The notes beneath the pieces were generated by a model. That model saw nothing but the letters and a program-made list of their open reading frames with translations, made no database searches and was not told the origin of the DNA. Shown in pieces: positions 1 to 6,621 of a stretch of 10,817 nucleotides of DNA (the stretch's first letter is position 1; each line of letters starts with the position of its first letter). The stretch covers positions 1 to 10,817 of the forward strand of contig CADAUN010000040.1 of NCBI GenBank assembly GCA_902791085.1. The letters run 5' to 3'. The position numbers and the translations under genes are program-made. The stretch comes from an uncultured Erysipelotrichaceae bacterium (GTDB lineage Bacteria > Bacillota_I > Bacilli_A > RFN20 > CAG-826).

Positions 1-1338
1 GTCGCCTTGTTCCCGGTTTCTTCCTTACGCGAAGGATTAACAATTGCTAGCCGCATTTTGAATGTTCCGGTGGTGACTTATCAAAAAAGTTATACCTTAG
101 ACGGAACGGGCAAAGCCGAGGTCATTGGACCTTGCGACAAAATCGTCGTCAAAACAGAAGAAGGGGAAAAGACGATTCTCTATCCTTCTTCTCGTTTCTC
201 TTATACAGGAGCCAAACGGAAAACCTATCTTATCCCTTATTATCAAGGAAAACGTGGGCTCGATGCCTCGATCTGGGCATATGAGGATCCAAAAGAAACG
301 GGAAAGAAGGTCTTTGACCATTTGTTCTCAAAGAAAGACTTCCCCTTTCATGACAATCTATGCGAAGGGGCGTGCTACGCATCGGCAGTCCTTCGTTACA
401 TGAAGCGATACGGGACCAATCCGTTCTATTTAGAGCAAATGGAGAAGTTTTTCGCATTGCTCATGGCAACGGATGAAGCGAAAGCAGTTCCCGATCTGAC
501 GATTTTTAACAAACCTCAAAACGGTTACCCTGCCTATCACCTTTATCGTTCTTCCCGCATCCAAGAACAGGCCTTTGGGGTGACGATCTTCCAAGACGCC
601 TATGAATTAACGGGCAAAGAGATTTATTACGAATACGCGACCAAATCTTTAAACACGTTGATCGATACCTATCAGAAAGAAGACGGCCGTTTAGAGACGT
701 CGCATGCTGGCATTCCTGAAGATTACAGCACCGTTTGTTGCCCATTGATCCCGATGGTGGACATGGCTTTGTTAACGAAAGAAAGAGACCCTGCTTTATC
801 GCAAAAATACAAAGAGGCGGCAAGGAAATTAGCTGCTTTTATCGCCCAGCGCGGATTCCATTTCCCCACGGAAGGCGGCGACAGCCCCTTAGCTGAAGAG
901 CGGAACGACGAATGGATTGCTTTGGCCAAAAAGATTCTTGACTTCCATGAGACGTGGGTCATGAAAACGCCGGATTGCAATGTTTATCGTTCCTCGCTTC
1001 GTTGGTGGGAGACCAGATGGGAAGGCGATGGCGACGGACCCGCCCTATGTTGCGGGCATGGCTGGACCATTTGGCGGTCGGAAGCCGATTATTGGTATGC
1101 CGTATTGACACACGACGAAACGGCAAAAGAAAACGCCTATTCTGGCTTTGCCACGAATTTCGCCAAAATCGGCATTCACGGAGAAGAGAAGGCCATTTAT
1201 CAAATGGATTTTATTACGGGCGGTGGATTCTTTGAGAAAAAAGACATTCGTTACCGGGTGGCGCCGCGTTTCCCTGACGCGGACGACGTTAAAACATCGT
1301 TCTATGCATGGATACGTGCGTTTGGAACGATCTTCTAA
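1..1338 (+). CDS. Putative six-hairpin (alpha/alpha) glycosidase-like protein, 5' partial
   Basis: The reading frame is open from the first base (VALFPVSS...), so the gene probably begins upstream; the TTG at 7 is not a convincing start. 445 residues are visible, ending at TAA. The visible part starts with a beta-rich stretch (about residues 1-95). From about residue 105 it is a run of amphipathic helix pairs carrying conserved-looking aromatic and acidic clusters: HDNLCEGACYAS, RSSRIQEQAFG, EDGRLETSHAGIPEDYS, RWWETRWEGDGDGPALCCGHGW and WRSEADYWYA. That pattern resembles (alpha/alpha)6-barrel glycosidases such as GH78, GH88 and GH105, but I cannot assign a family. The end (RVAPRFPDAD...SFYAWIRAFG) looks natural rather than frameshifted. 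No signal peptide can be judged because the N-terminus is missing. Its place upstream of a rhamnosidase supports a role in glycan breakdown. A polysaccharide lyase with the same fold is an alternative. The coding call is secure; the function is tentative. Confidence 0.75.
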   Translation, partial: VALFPVSSLREGLTIASRILNVPVVTYQKSYTLDGTGKAEVIGPCDKIVVKTEEGEKTILYPSSRFSYTGAKRKTYLIPYYQGKRGLDASIWAYEDPKETGKKVFDHLFSKKDFPFHDNLCEGACYASAVLRYMKRYGTNPFYLEQMEKFFALLMATDEAKAVPDLTIFNKPQNGYPAYHLYRSSRIQEQAFGVTIFQDAYELTGKEIYYEYATKSLNTLIDTYQKEDGRLETSHAGIPEDYSTVCCPLIPMVDMALLTKERDPALSQKYKEAARKLAAFIAQRGFHFPTEGGDSPLAEERNDEWIALAKKILDFHETWVMKTPDCNVYRSSLRWWETRWEGDGDGPALCCGHGWTIWRSEADYWYAVLTHDETAKENAYSGFATNFAKIGIHGEEKAIYQMDFITGGGFFEKKDIRYRVAPRFPDADDVKTSFYAWIRAFGTIF

Positions 1339-1372
1339 TCGTCAAGGAAGAACTTTGTTTTGTTTGCTTAGG

Positions 1373-1411
1373 GAAGATTGCCTTTTTCATTCGGCAAAAG
1401 TTGTTTTCTTC
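1373..1411 (+). terminator. Weak candidate terminator after the six-hairpin gene
   Basis: A short stem TTGCC (1378-1382) / GGCAA (1393-1397) with a 10-base loop is followed by a T-rich tail (1398-1410). The outer bases GAAGA (1373-1377) and TCTTC (1407-1411) could also pair around it. The stem is only 5 bp and moderately GC-rich, so this is a weak candidate. It fits the 233-base gap before the next gene. Confidence 0.3.
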
Positions 1412-1461
1412 TAATCAATGCAGAATATTCATCGCTTAGAACGTCAAAAGAATTCGCCTAC

Positions 1462-1491
1462 TTGACGATTTAAGTTTGTGATCAGTAATAG
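1462..1491 (+). promoter_or_regulatory. Possible promoter for the aldo/keto reductase gene
   Basis: TTGACG (1462-1467) is a good -35 match. With an 18-base spacer the -10 would be TAATAG (1486-1491), which is a poor match to TATAAT. The TTGACG also forms the right half of an inverted repeat with CGTCAA at 1442-1447 (14-base spacer), so a regulator could bind across the -35. The start codon lies about 80 bases downstream. The rest of the 1339-1571 gap holds no gene that I can see. Confidence 0.3.
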
Positions 1492-1571
1492 AAATTGGCG
1501 GTTTTTCTCCTCGCTTTTCTAATGTTAGGCATTTCGTTTTGGCTTATTCTTTCCTTAGAAGAGGATAGGAT

Positions 1572-2468
1572 ATGAAAGAAAACAAAGTGATTTTAGGCTT
1601 GATGCGACTAAACCAATTAACAAGCGAGCAATTGGTTACCGTTTTGCGTGGCGCCTTAGCGTTAGGAATCCGTTATTTCGACATTTCGGATATTTATTGC
1701 AATCATGATGCGGAGCGGAAATTGGGAGAGGCGTTACGTCTAGACCCCTCTTTGAGATCCCAAATGTTCATCCAAACCAAATGTGGAATTGTCCGAGAAA
1801 ATGGCAAAACAACGATGGACCTTAGTCGTTCTCATATTTTAGAGGCGGTGGACGCATCCTTAAAGCGAATGGGGTTAAAAACAATCGATTGTCTACTTTT
1901 GCATCGCGTGGATATCTTTATGGACGCGAAGGAAATTGGCTTAGCTTTTGATACCTTAAAGAAAGAAGGAAAAGTCCGTCATTTTGGTGTCTCTAATATG
2001 GACATGTCGATGATTGAGTATCTAGAAAGCGGCGTGTCCGTTCCTCTGGAAGTCGATCAATTGCAGTGCGGGTTAGGCCAACTATCTTTGATTAGCCAAT
2101 GCTTCAATGTGAATTTCCCGGCGCAGAATCCGAATCTAGCCGATGGGCTTTTCTTCGGCCTCAAACGGAAAGGGATGGTCTTGCAATGCTGGTCTCCTTA
2201 TCAGATTGGCTTTTTCGAAGGCAGTATTTTCGATCGTAAGCGGTTGCCTAAACTGAATGAAAAACTGGATGAACTCGCCTTGAAATACCATTCCACCCCA
2301 TGCGGGATCGCAACTGCATTTCTTTCGATGTTAGGAGATAACGTCCAAATCATCACCGGGAGTATGAATCTAGCTCATATCCAAGAAGCAGTGGAGGGAG
2401 CCAAACTCGTCATGAGCAAAGAAGATTGGTATGACTGTTACCAAGCGAGCGGAAATCTTTTGCCATAG
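1572..2468 (+). CDS. Aldo/keto reductase family oxidoreductase
   Basis: A 298-residue single-domain TIM-barrel protein of the aldo/keto reductase superfamily, of normal length. Members reduce aldehydes or ketones, including sugars, with NADPH. The catalytic tetrad is visible with the right spacing: Asp37 and Tyr42 in FDISDIY, Lys70 in IQTKCG, and His111 in LLLHRVD. The later strands carry RHFGVSN (137-142), a CWSPY strand (206-210), and a C-terminal cofactor-binding segment beginning IITGSMN (260-266). The pattern is closest to the YdhF-like bacterial branch, judged by eye. The start is supported by GAGG at 1561-1564, seven bases before the ATG. No signal peptide or membrane segment is seen, so it is cytoplasmic. 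Context suggests a sugar or sugar-derived carbonyl substrate, but the sequence does not fix the substrate. It is probably in its own or a shared unit with the isomerase gene 197 bases downstream. Confidence 0.9.
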   Translation: MKENKVILGLMRLNQLTSEQLVTVLRGALALGIRYFDISDIYCNHDAERKLGEALRLDPSLRSQMFIQTKCGIVRENGKTTMDLSRSHILEAVDASLKRMGLKTIDCLLLHRVDIFMDAKEIGLAFDTLKKEGKVRHFGVSNMDMSMIEYLESGVSVPLEVDQLQCGLGQLSLISQCFNVNFPAQNPNLADGLFFGLKRKGMVLQCWSPYQIGFFEGSIFDRKRLPKLNEKLDELALKYHSTPCGIATAFLSMLGDNVQIITGSMNLAHIQEAVEGAKLVMSKEDWYDCYQASGNLLP

Positions 2469-2565
2469 AACGATTCGATTTCAGGCAAAAGACGACTGCA
2501 GTGATCGCCCTTATAGCAAGGCACATTCAAAAACAAAAAAGAAAGCTTATTAAAATCGAGCGCAA

Positions 2566-2575
2566 AATGCGCATT
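2566..2575. promoter_or_regulatory. Perfect 10-bp palindrome AATGCGCATT, possible operator
   Basis: AATGCGCATT is its own reverse complement. It overlaps a wider inverted repeat, GCGCA-AAA-TGCGC (2560-2572). It lies about 90 bases before the isomerase ATG in a 197-base gap (2469-2665) that holds no gene I can see. LacI-family operators are commonly palindromes with a central CG, as here, but no cognate regulator is visible and a chance palindrome is possible. It does not match the cre consensus. A TACAAT at about 2623-2628 could be a -10 for the isomerase gene, but I find no matching -35 at normal spacing. Confidence 0.25.
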
Positions 2576-2665
2576 GTTCAAATGTTTGCTCATTGCCACG
2601 CTTCAATGAAAAAGTCATTACAATAAAGAAGAACATTTTGGATTCATTCCAAGAAAGGACTTTTT

Positions 2666-3262
2666 ATGGCCATTCATACCATTGCAAACAAAGAACTCGT
2701 TGTTGGAGCCGATTTCGCCGGCTATCCATTAAAAGAGGCGGTGTGCGCCCATCTACGTAAACAAGGTTGGAAGATTTTAGACTTAGGCGTTAAGAAAGAC
2801 AGCGATCCAAACGATACGGATTTGATGTTTCATCGCGTCGGTCTTCGTGTCGGCGCAGAGATTGCGGAAGGGAATTACGAACGGGCGCTGATTTTCTGCG
2901 GTACAGGCATGGGCATTCATATTGCTGCCAGCAAATGCCCCCATGTTCTTTCTGGGGTTGTGGAATCCGTTCAAGCGGCAAGAAGAGCCGCTTCCGCGAA
3001 CGGGGTCAATGTCTTGGCCATGGGTGCCTTCTATATCGGTCAGCAAATGGCTTGCGATATGGCAGATGCCTATTTATCCGCAACATTAGGTTGCGATCAG
3101 ACTTGGTGGAAGAATTTCTATCGTTATCACAAAATTGCCGTCGATGAATTAAAAGATTTTGATTACGAGGAATACAAGAAAAACGGATTCAAAGTCAAAC
3201 ATGTCGATGATTGCGACATTGAGTTGCAAGATAAGCCGGTCGACAAATTCTACGCGAATTGA
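2666..3262 (+). CDS. RpiB/LacA/LacB-family sugar-phosphate isomerase, divergent active site
   Basis: A cytoplasmic 198-residue protein of the RpiB/LacAB family, which interconverts aldose and ketose phosphates (ribose 5-P/ribulose 5-P, galactose 6-P/tagatose 6-P, tetrulose phosphates). The family signature is clear: GADFAGYPLKE (14-24), ALIFCGTGMGIHIAASK (74-90) with the proton-transfer Cys78, then AARRAASANGVNVLAMGA (104-121). Three usual features differ. The His of the GxDHxG loop is Phe17. The ring-opening His of the RpiB CHD motif aligns with Glu100. The phosphate-binding GGRH motif aligns with GCDQ (142-145). It is also about 45-50 residues longer than typical RpiB (around 150), with a charged C-terminal tail from about 150. 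The start is supported by AGAAAGGA at 2652-2659. The differences argue against plain ribose-5-phosphate isomerase; the substrate is unknown. Position next to the rhamnosidase suggests a role in sugar catabolism. Confidence 0.88.
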   Translation: MAIHTIANKELVVGADFAGYPLKEAVCAHLRKQGWKILDLGVKKDSDPNDTDLMFHRVGLRVGAEIAEGNYERALIFCGTGMGIHIAASKCPHVLSGVVESVQAARRAASANGVNVLAMGAFYIGQQMACDMADAYLSATLGCDQTWWKNFYRYHKIAVDELKDFDYEEYKKNGFKVKHVDDCDIELQDKPVDKFYAN

Positions 3263-3347
3263 GTCTTCTCCTCTTTGTCTATTTGGTCGTGTTCGTTTTT
3301 CACCTCTTCTCTTTTTCTCTTGGTAGAGCAAATAGAAAGGCACGATA

Positions 3348-5576
3348 ATGGTTGCCATGAAAGAAAAAATCTGGATTGGTTTTCCTAACGATCCGCATTA
3401 TGATGCGACGAATCCTTATCAGCCTTATGGGATGCCGTCGCCATATTTTCGGCGTGAATTCACCATCGATTCGGTCGATAAAGCGGCCACACTTACTATT
3501 GCTTCACTAGGGCTTCATCTCGTTTATTTGAACGGTCATCTTTTGACGGATTCTTTTATGGCACCAGAAGTGGATGAGAATCGGAAACGGGTTTCCTCTC
3601 ATTCTTACTCGATCGCTTCTTATCTTCGAGCTGGCAAAAATGTATTGGGAATTGTATTGGGCGACGGCTGGTACGCTTCAAATCTCAATGTCGAAGGAAA
3701 AAATCGCTTCGGAAAATATCCCTTAAAAGTTTGGTATTCTTTAGAGAATGGCTCTTTCCATGTCGAAAGTGATGGAAAAGAGAAAGCGTCTTATGGTGAG
3801 ATCCGCTATGCGGATAACCAAAATGGGGAATGCATCGATCATCGCTTTTCTTTAGGCGATTTCTCTGCCGCTGATTATGACGATTCGTCTTTTTCCCCGG
3901 TGTTAACTTTTTTTGTTCCTTTGGAGGTCACGCCTTCTTTGATGCCACCAGTCAAAGCAATCGCCATTCATCAAGGGCATTTAATTTCTTACGAGAAGAA
4001 TGTCTATCGTTATGATTTCGGGCAGAATTGTGCGGCTGTGCTAGAAATCAAAGTGAAGGGGAAAAAGGGGACGAAGTTAATTCTTCGCCATGCGGAACGA
4101 TTGGATTCTAATGGGAATCTTTATACGGAGAACTTACGGACGGCAAAAGCGACGGACGTTTTCATTTGTAATGGGGAAGGCGAAGAAACGTTTTTGCCTC
4201 GCTTCACCTTTCATGGCTTTCGTTACGCTGAAATCATCGTGGAAGGAGAAGCGACTTTGCTTTCAGTTTTGCAATTCGCTTTGTCTTCGGCATTGAAAGA
4301 GAGTGGAAAAATTCAAGTGGATAACCCCTTGATTCGTCAATTGGAGCATAACGTCATTTGGGGCGAGAGATCGAATTTCTTATCCTTCCCGACGGATTGC
4401 CCTCAACGGGACGAACGGCTTGGGTGGACAGGCGACGCTCAAATTTTCTTTTTGACCGCCGCTTATCATTTAGACGTGAATCTTTTCTTCCGTCATTATT
4501 TGCAAACCATGCGGGATTCTTGTGATTTATACGGAGATGGGGTGCCAGTTTTTACCCCCTATATCTTGCAAGAGACATTGGCCACTGGCGTTCCTGGTTG
4601 GAGCGATGCGATCATCTCTCTTCCCTATCAGCATTATCTGTTTTATGGGGAAAAGGACGTATTGAGTGAGAATTATCCTTACATGGAACGATTCTTTTCC
4701 TTCATGGAAAAGTTTAGAAAAGACCAAAAAGGGCTTTATCCAGCACGAACCTATGGCGATTGGCTTTCGGTCGAAGAGACTTTGCCTTATGCTGTCTATA
4801 ATTTGCTTTATATGACTTATGACGCCGCTTTGCTAACAAAAATTTCAAAATGGTTGGGGAAAAACGATAAAGCGATTTTTTACGAACAAAAATTTCAGCA
4901 ATATCGCAATACTTTCCGTTCTTATTATCTTCATGAAGATGGGACGATTGAAGGGGATACTCAAAGCGCCTATGTTTTAGCCTACGCCTTTGGCCTATGT
5001 GATGAAGAAGAATGCAAAGAAAACCTGCTCCGGAAACTCAAACAATATGGTCATTTGACCACTGGATTCCATTCCAGCAAATACTTGTTACCCGTTTTAA
5101 CCAAATTTCATCGCTGGGATTTGGCTTATCGTCTCATCAATCAAACGGACTATCCCTCTTGGGGTTACATGGTTCGCTGCGGAGCAACGACGTTTTGGGA
5201 ACGCTGGGATTCTTATCGTGAAGGGATTGGTTTTAACGATGTGGGGATGAATTCCTTTAACCATTATTCTTTGGGCTCTTGTGGACAATGGTTCTATGAA
5301 ACTATCGCTGGTATTTCGCCTTCTGAAGAAGGGCCAGGATTCCAAACGGTTCGAATTGCTCCTCGTTTTGATGATTCGGTTCCTTCGTGCCAGGCGGAGC
5401 TTTCTACCAAAAATGGAAAAATCCTCGTTTCTTACCAAACGAAAGGGAACGCCATTTCTTATCAGGTCAAAACCGATGGAAAAATGAATTTCATCTGGGA
5501 TTTTGCAAATCCGATTTTGTCTCAAGAAATAAGTCCTAACGAAGCCTCGTTCTTATTAGGAAAGAAAACCAAATAA
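3348..5576 (+). CDS. Alpha-L-rhamnosidase, glycoside hydrolase family 78
   Basis: A 742-residue inverting enzyme that removes terminal alpha-L-rhamnose from glycans or plant glycosides. Domains in order: an N-terminal beta-sandwich (about 25-195, SPYFRREFTI ... NVLGIVLGDGWYA), a concanavalin-like domain (about 205-315, RYDFGQNCAAVLEI ... HAERLDSNGNLY ... FTFHGFRYAEI), the six-hairpin catalytic barrel (about 320-655) and a C-terminal beta domain (about 657-742). The GH78 signature DCPQRDERLGWTGDAQ is at 350-365; Glu356 aligns with the known general acid and Glu618, in TTFWERWDSY, with the general base. Both are intact. There is no signal peptide, so it acts in the cytoplasm on imported oligosaccharides or glycosides. 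The ATG at 3348 is chosen because AAAGG (3336-3340) sits seven bases upstream; the ATG at 3357 is an alternative. The gene follows the isomerase by 85 bases with no clear terminator, so co-transcription is likely. Confidence 0.95.
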   Translation: MVAMKEKIWIGFPNDPHYDATNPYQPYGMPSPYFRREFTIDSVDKAATLTIASLGLHLVYLNGHLLTDSFMAPEVDENRKRVSSHSYSIASYLRAGKNVLGIVLGDGWYASNLNVEGKNRFGKYPLKVWYSLENGSFHVESDGKEKASYGEIRYADNQNGECIDHRFSLGDFSAADYDDSSFSPVLTFFVPLEVTPSLMPPVKAIAIHQGHLISYEKNVYRYDFGQNCAAVLEIKVKGKKGTKLILRHAERLDSNGNLYTENLRTAKATDVFICNGEGEETFLPRFTFHGFRYAEIIVEGEATLLSVLQFALSSALKESGKIQVDNPLIRQLEHNVIWGERSNFLSFPTDCPQRDERLGWTGDAQIFFLTAAYHLDVNLFFRHYLQTMRDSCDLYGDGVPVFTPYILQETLATGVPGWSDAIISLPYQHYLFYGEKDVLSENYPYMERFFSFMEKFRKDQKGLYPARTYGDWLSVEETLPYAVYNLLYMTYDAALLTKISKWLGKNDKAIFYEQKFQQYRNTFRSYYLHEDGTIEGDTQSAYVLAYAFGLCDEEECKENLLRKLKQYGHLTTGFHSSKYLLPVLTKFHRWDLAYRLINQTDYPSWGYMVRCGATTFWERWDSYREGIGFNDVGMNSFNHYSLGSCGQWFYETIAGISPSEEGPGFQTVRIAPRFDDSVPSCQAELSTKNGKILVSYQTKGNAISYQVKTDGKMNFIWDFANPILSQEISPNEASFLLGKKTK

Positions 5577-5592
5577 ATCAAAGTCATATCAC

Positions 5593-5610
5593 AAGATATT
5601 TAGCTATCTT
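5593..5610. terminator. Weak AT-rich hairpin between convergent genes
   Basis: AAGATA (5593-5598) and TATCTT (5605-5610) form a 6-bp stem with a 6-base loop in the 49-base gap between the convergent rhamnosidase and regulator genes. A second short repeat, AAAAC-CCGC-GTTTT (5614-5627), overlaps the regulator stop codon. Either could act as a shared terminator, but both stems are AT-rich and weak. Confidence 0.25.
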
Positions 5611-5625
5611 TCAAAAACCCGCGTT

Positions 5626-6456
5626 TTAACGGAAGGGATATTCTTTTTTCTGACCGTTTTTTCTCGTTTTTGAGGGGGTTTCCCCGAAGGTTTTTTGATA
5701 AACTTTATGAAAATAAGAAGCCGATTCAATTCCTACTTTGGCGCAGATTTCTTCCATGGAATAATCGGTCATTTGCAATAAATATTTCGCGTATTCCATC
5801 TTCTTTTGATTGAGATAAGCAATAAAAGTGACATCAAAGGATTCTTTAAATTTTTTGCAGAAATATTTTTCGTTATACGAAAGTTTGGAACGGATGCGTT
5901 TTGCCGCATCCGGATAGCTGAAGAACTGATTGATAAGATCAGAAACTTGCGTTTTAAACGGATTCGGGTTTTCTTCTTTTGGACCGTCGGTGTAAAAAAG
6001 CAAAAACAAAATGGTCGCCAAGGAACGTTCCATTTTGTGTTTGTTCAGACCATCCGGTAAGCCAAAGAAAATGGTGTTTTTGTCTTCTAAATAAAGGATA
6101 TCTTGCGTGGAAACGCGAATCAGACGTGTTTTTTCTTGTTTTAACAAGGCAAAGAAGTCGTGATCAATCGAATCGCCAATTTCATCATAAAAGCGATTTC
6201 GGATTAAAAAATCGCGGTGAATGCAAGCGCCGTGGCGGATGAAACGATGGCTGACACCAGGGAACAAAATCCTTAAATCACCAGGATAAAGGGATTCCAG
6301 TACTCCGTTAACTTCGTGTTCAACGGAACCTGTTTCGACAAGAAAAGCTTCTACAAAATCGTGGGAATGAAGATATTCGTCATCTCCATCCGTTCTTCGC
6401 GAAGAAAAATCGACAGCAATGTCGCCAATATCTAAGATGCCATTTTTGACTTCCAT
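5626..6456 (-). CDS. AraC-family transcriptional regulator with N-terminal cupin domain
   Basis: A 276-residue cytoplasmic DNA-binding regulator of normal AraC/XylS length. The N-terminal part is a cupin-type sensor (about 15-70), with EYLHSHDFVEAFLVETG, a Pro-Gly turn in YPGDLRILFPGVSHRF, and His residues that could shape a ligand pocket. The last hundred residues hold the two helix-turn-helix units: DAAKRIRSKLSYNEKYFCKK for the first, and YSMEEICAKVGIESASYFHK, then TFGETPSKTRK, for the second. I chose the ATG at 6456 because AAGGGGGG (6475-6468 on this strand) stands ten bases before it. A TTG at 6489 would add 11 residues but has only a pyrimidine-rich stretch upstream. The gene converges on the rhamnosidase and diverges from the lipoprotein unit, so it is the likely local sugar-responsive activator. 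Its ligand is not evident from the sequence. Confidence 0.93.
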   Translation of the reverse strand: MEVKNGILDIGDIAVDFSSRRTDGDDEYLHSHDFVEAFLVETGSVEHEVNGVLESLYPGDLRILFPGVSHRFIRHGACIHRDFLIRNRFYDEIGDSIDHDFFALLKQEKTRLIRVSTQDILYLEDKNTIFFGLPDGLNKHKMERSLATILFLLFYTDGPKEENPNPFKTQVSDLINQFFSYPDAAKRIRSKLSYNEKYFCKKFKESFDVTFIAYLNQKKMEYAKYLLQMTDYSMEEICAKVGIESASYFHKVYQKTFGETPSKTRKNGQKKEYPFR

Positions 6457-6467
6457 GTGTCCGATGA

Positions 6468-6475
6468 CCCCCCTT
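6468..6475 (-). promoter_or_regulatory. Ribosome binding site that fixes the regulator start
   Basis: Read on the minus strand, AAGGGGGG ends ten bases before the ATG at 6456. It lies downstream of the alternative TTG at 6489, so it argues for the shorter protein. Confidence 0.6.
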
Positions 6476-6490
6476 AGATATTGTATCAAA

Positions 6491-6563
6491 ATAGGAAAAA
6501 AGAAAAAGAAACGTATAAAAAGTGAAAAAAGAGCCCTTATAAACGAATTCCAATAATAGGAAA
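6491..6563. repeat. Two copies of ATAGGAAA in the divergent intergenic region
   Basis: ATAGGAAA occurs at 6491-6498 and 6556-6563, in direct orientation, in the gap between the AraC gene and the lipoprotein unit. AGTGAAA is also repeated (6521-6527 and 6592-6598). AraC-type regulators often bind direct repeats, but here the spacing is 65 bases and the region is very A-rich, so chance is a real alternative. I find no convincing promoter for the regulator gene here. Confidence 0.2.
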
Positions 6564-6593
6564 GGAAAAATCTACTTTTTATAGTTAAAGCAG

Positions 6594-6607
6594 TGAAAGC
6601 GCTTTTA
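6594..6607 (+). promoter_or_regulatory. cre-like catabolite repression operator
   Basis: TGAAAGCGCTTTTA matches the Bacillus cre consensus TGWNANCGNTNWCA at 13 of 14 positions and contains the perfect palindrome AAAGCGCTTT (6596-6605). cre sites bind CcpA or related LacI-family proteins. A possible -10 element, TATAGT (6580-6585), lies just upstream, so the operator would sit at or just after the transcription start, where binding blocks transcription; no clear -35 supports this promoter. The operator runs into the ATG at 6607, leaving no room for a ribosome binding site there. That supports the ATG at 6622 as the real start. A site for a local LacI-family regulator rather than CcpA is possible. 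Confidence 0.6.
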
Positions 6608-6621
6608 TGAGCGAGGTTTTC

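Noticed and set aside
1148..1414. Possible frameshift extending the six-hairpin protein past 1338
   Set aside because: The SFYAWIRAFG ending looks like a natural C-terminus and the overlapping frame shows no continuing domain.
2469..2665. Possible small RNA or riboswitch in the 197-base gap
   Set aside because: Apart from the short palindrome I see no cloverleaf, conserved riboswitch core or terminator-like stem.
5097..5525. Open frame of 142 codons on the minus strand inside the rhamnosidase gene
   Set aside because: It lies wholly within the C-terminal half of GH78, which has intact catalytic motifs, and its translation shows low-complexity basic sequence with no recognisable motif.
6457..6489. 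TTG at 6489 as the regulator start
   Set aside because: No ribosome binding site precedes it, whereas AAGGGGGG stands ten bases before the ATG at 6456.
6607..6621. ATG at 6607 as the lipoprotein start
   Set aside because: The bases before it form a palindromic operator, not a ribosome binding site; ATG 6622 has GAGG five bases upstream and still leaves a complete signal peptide.
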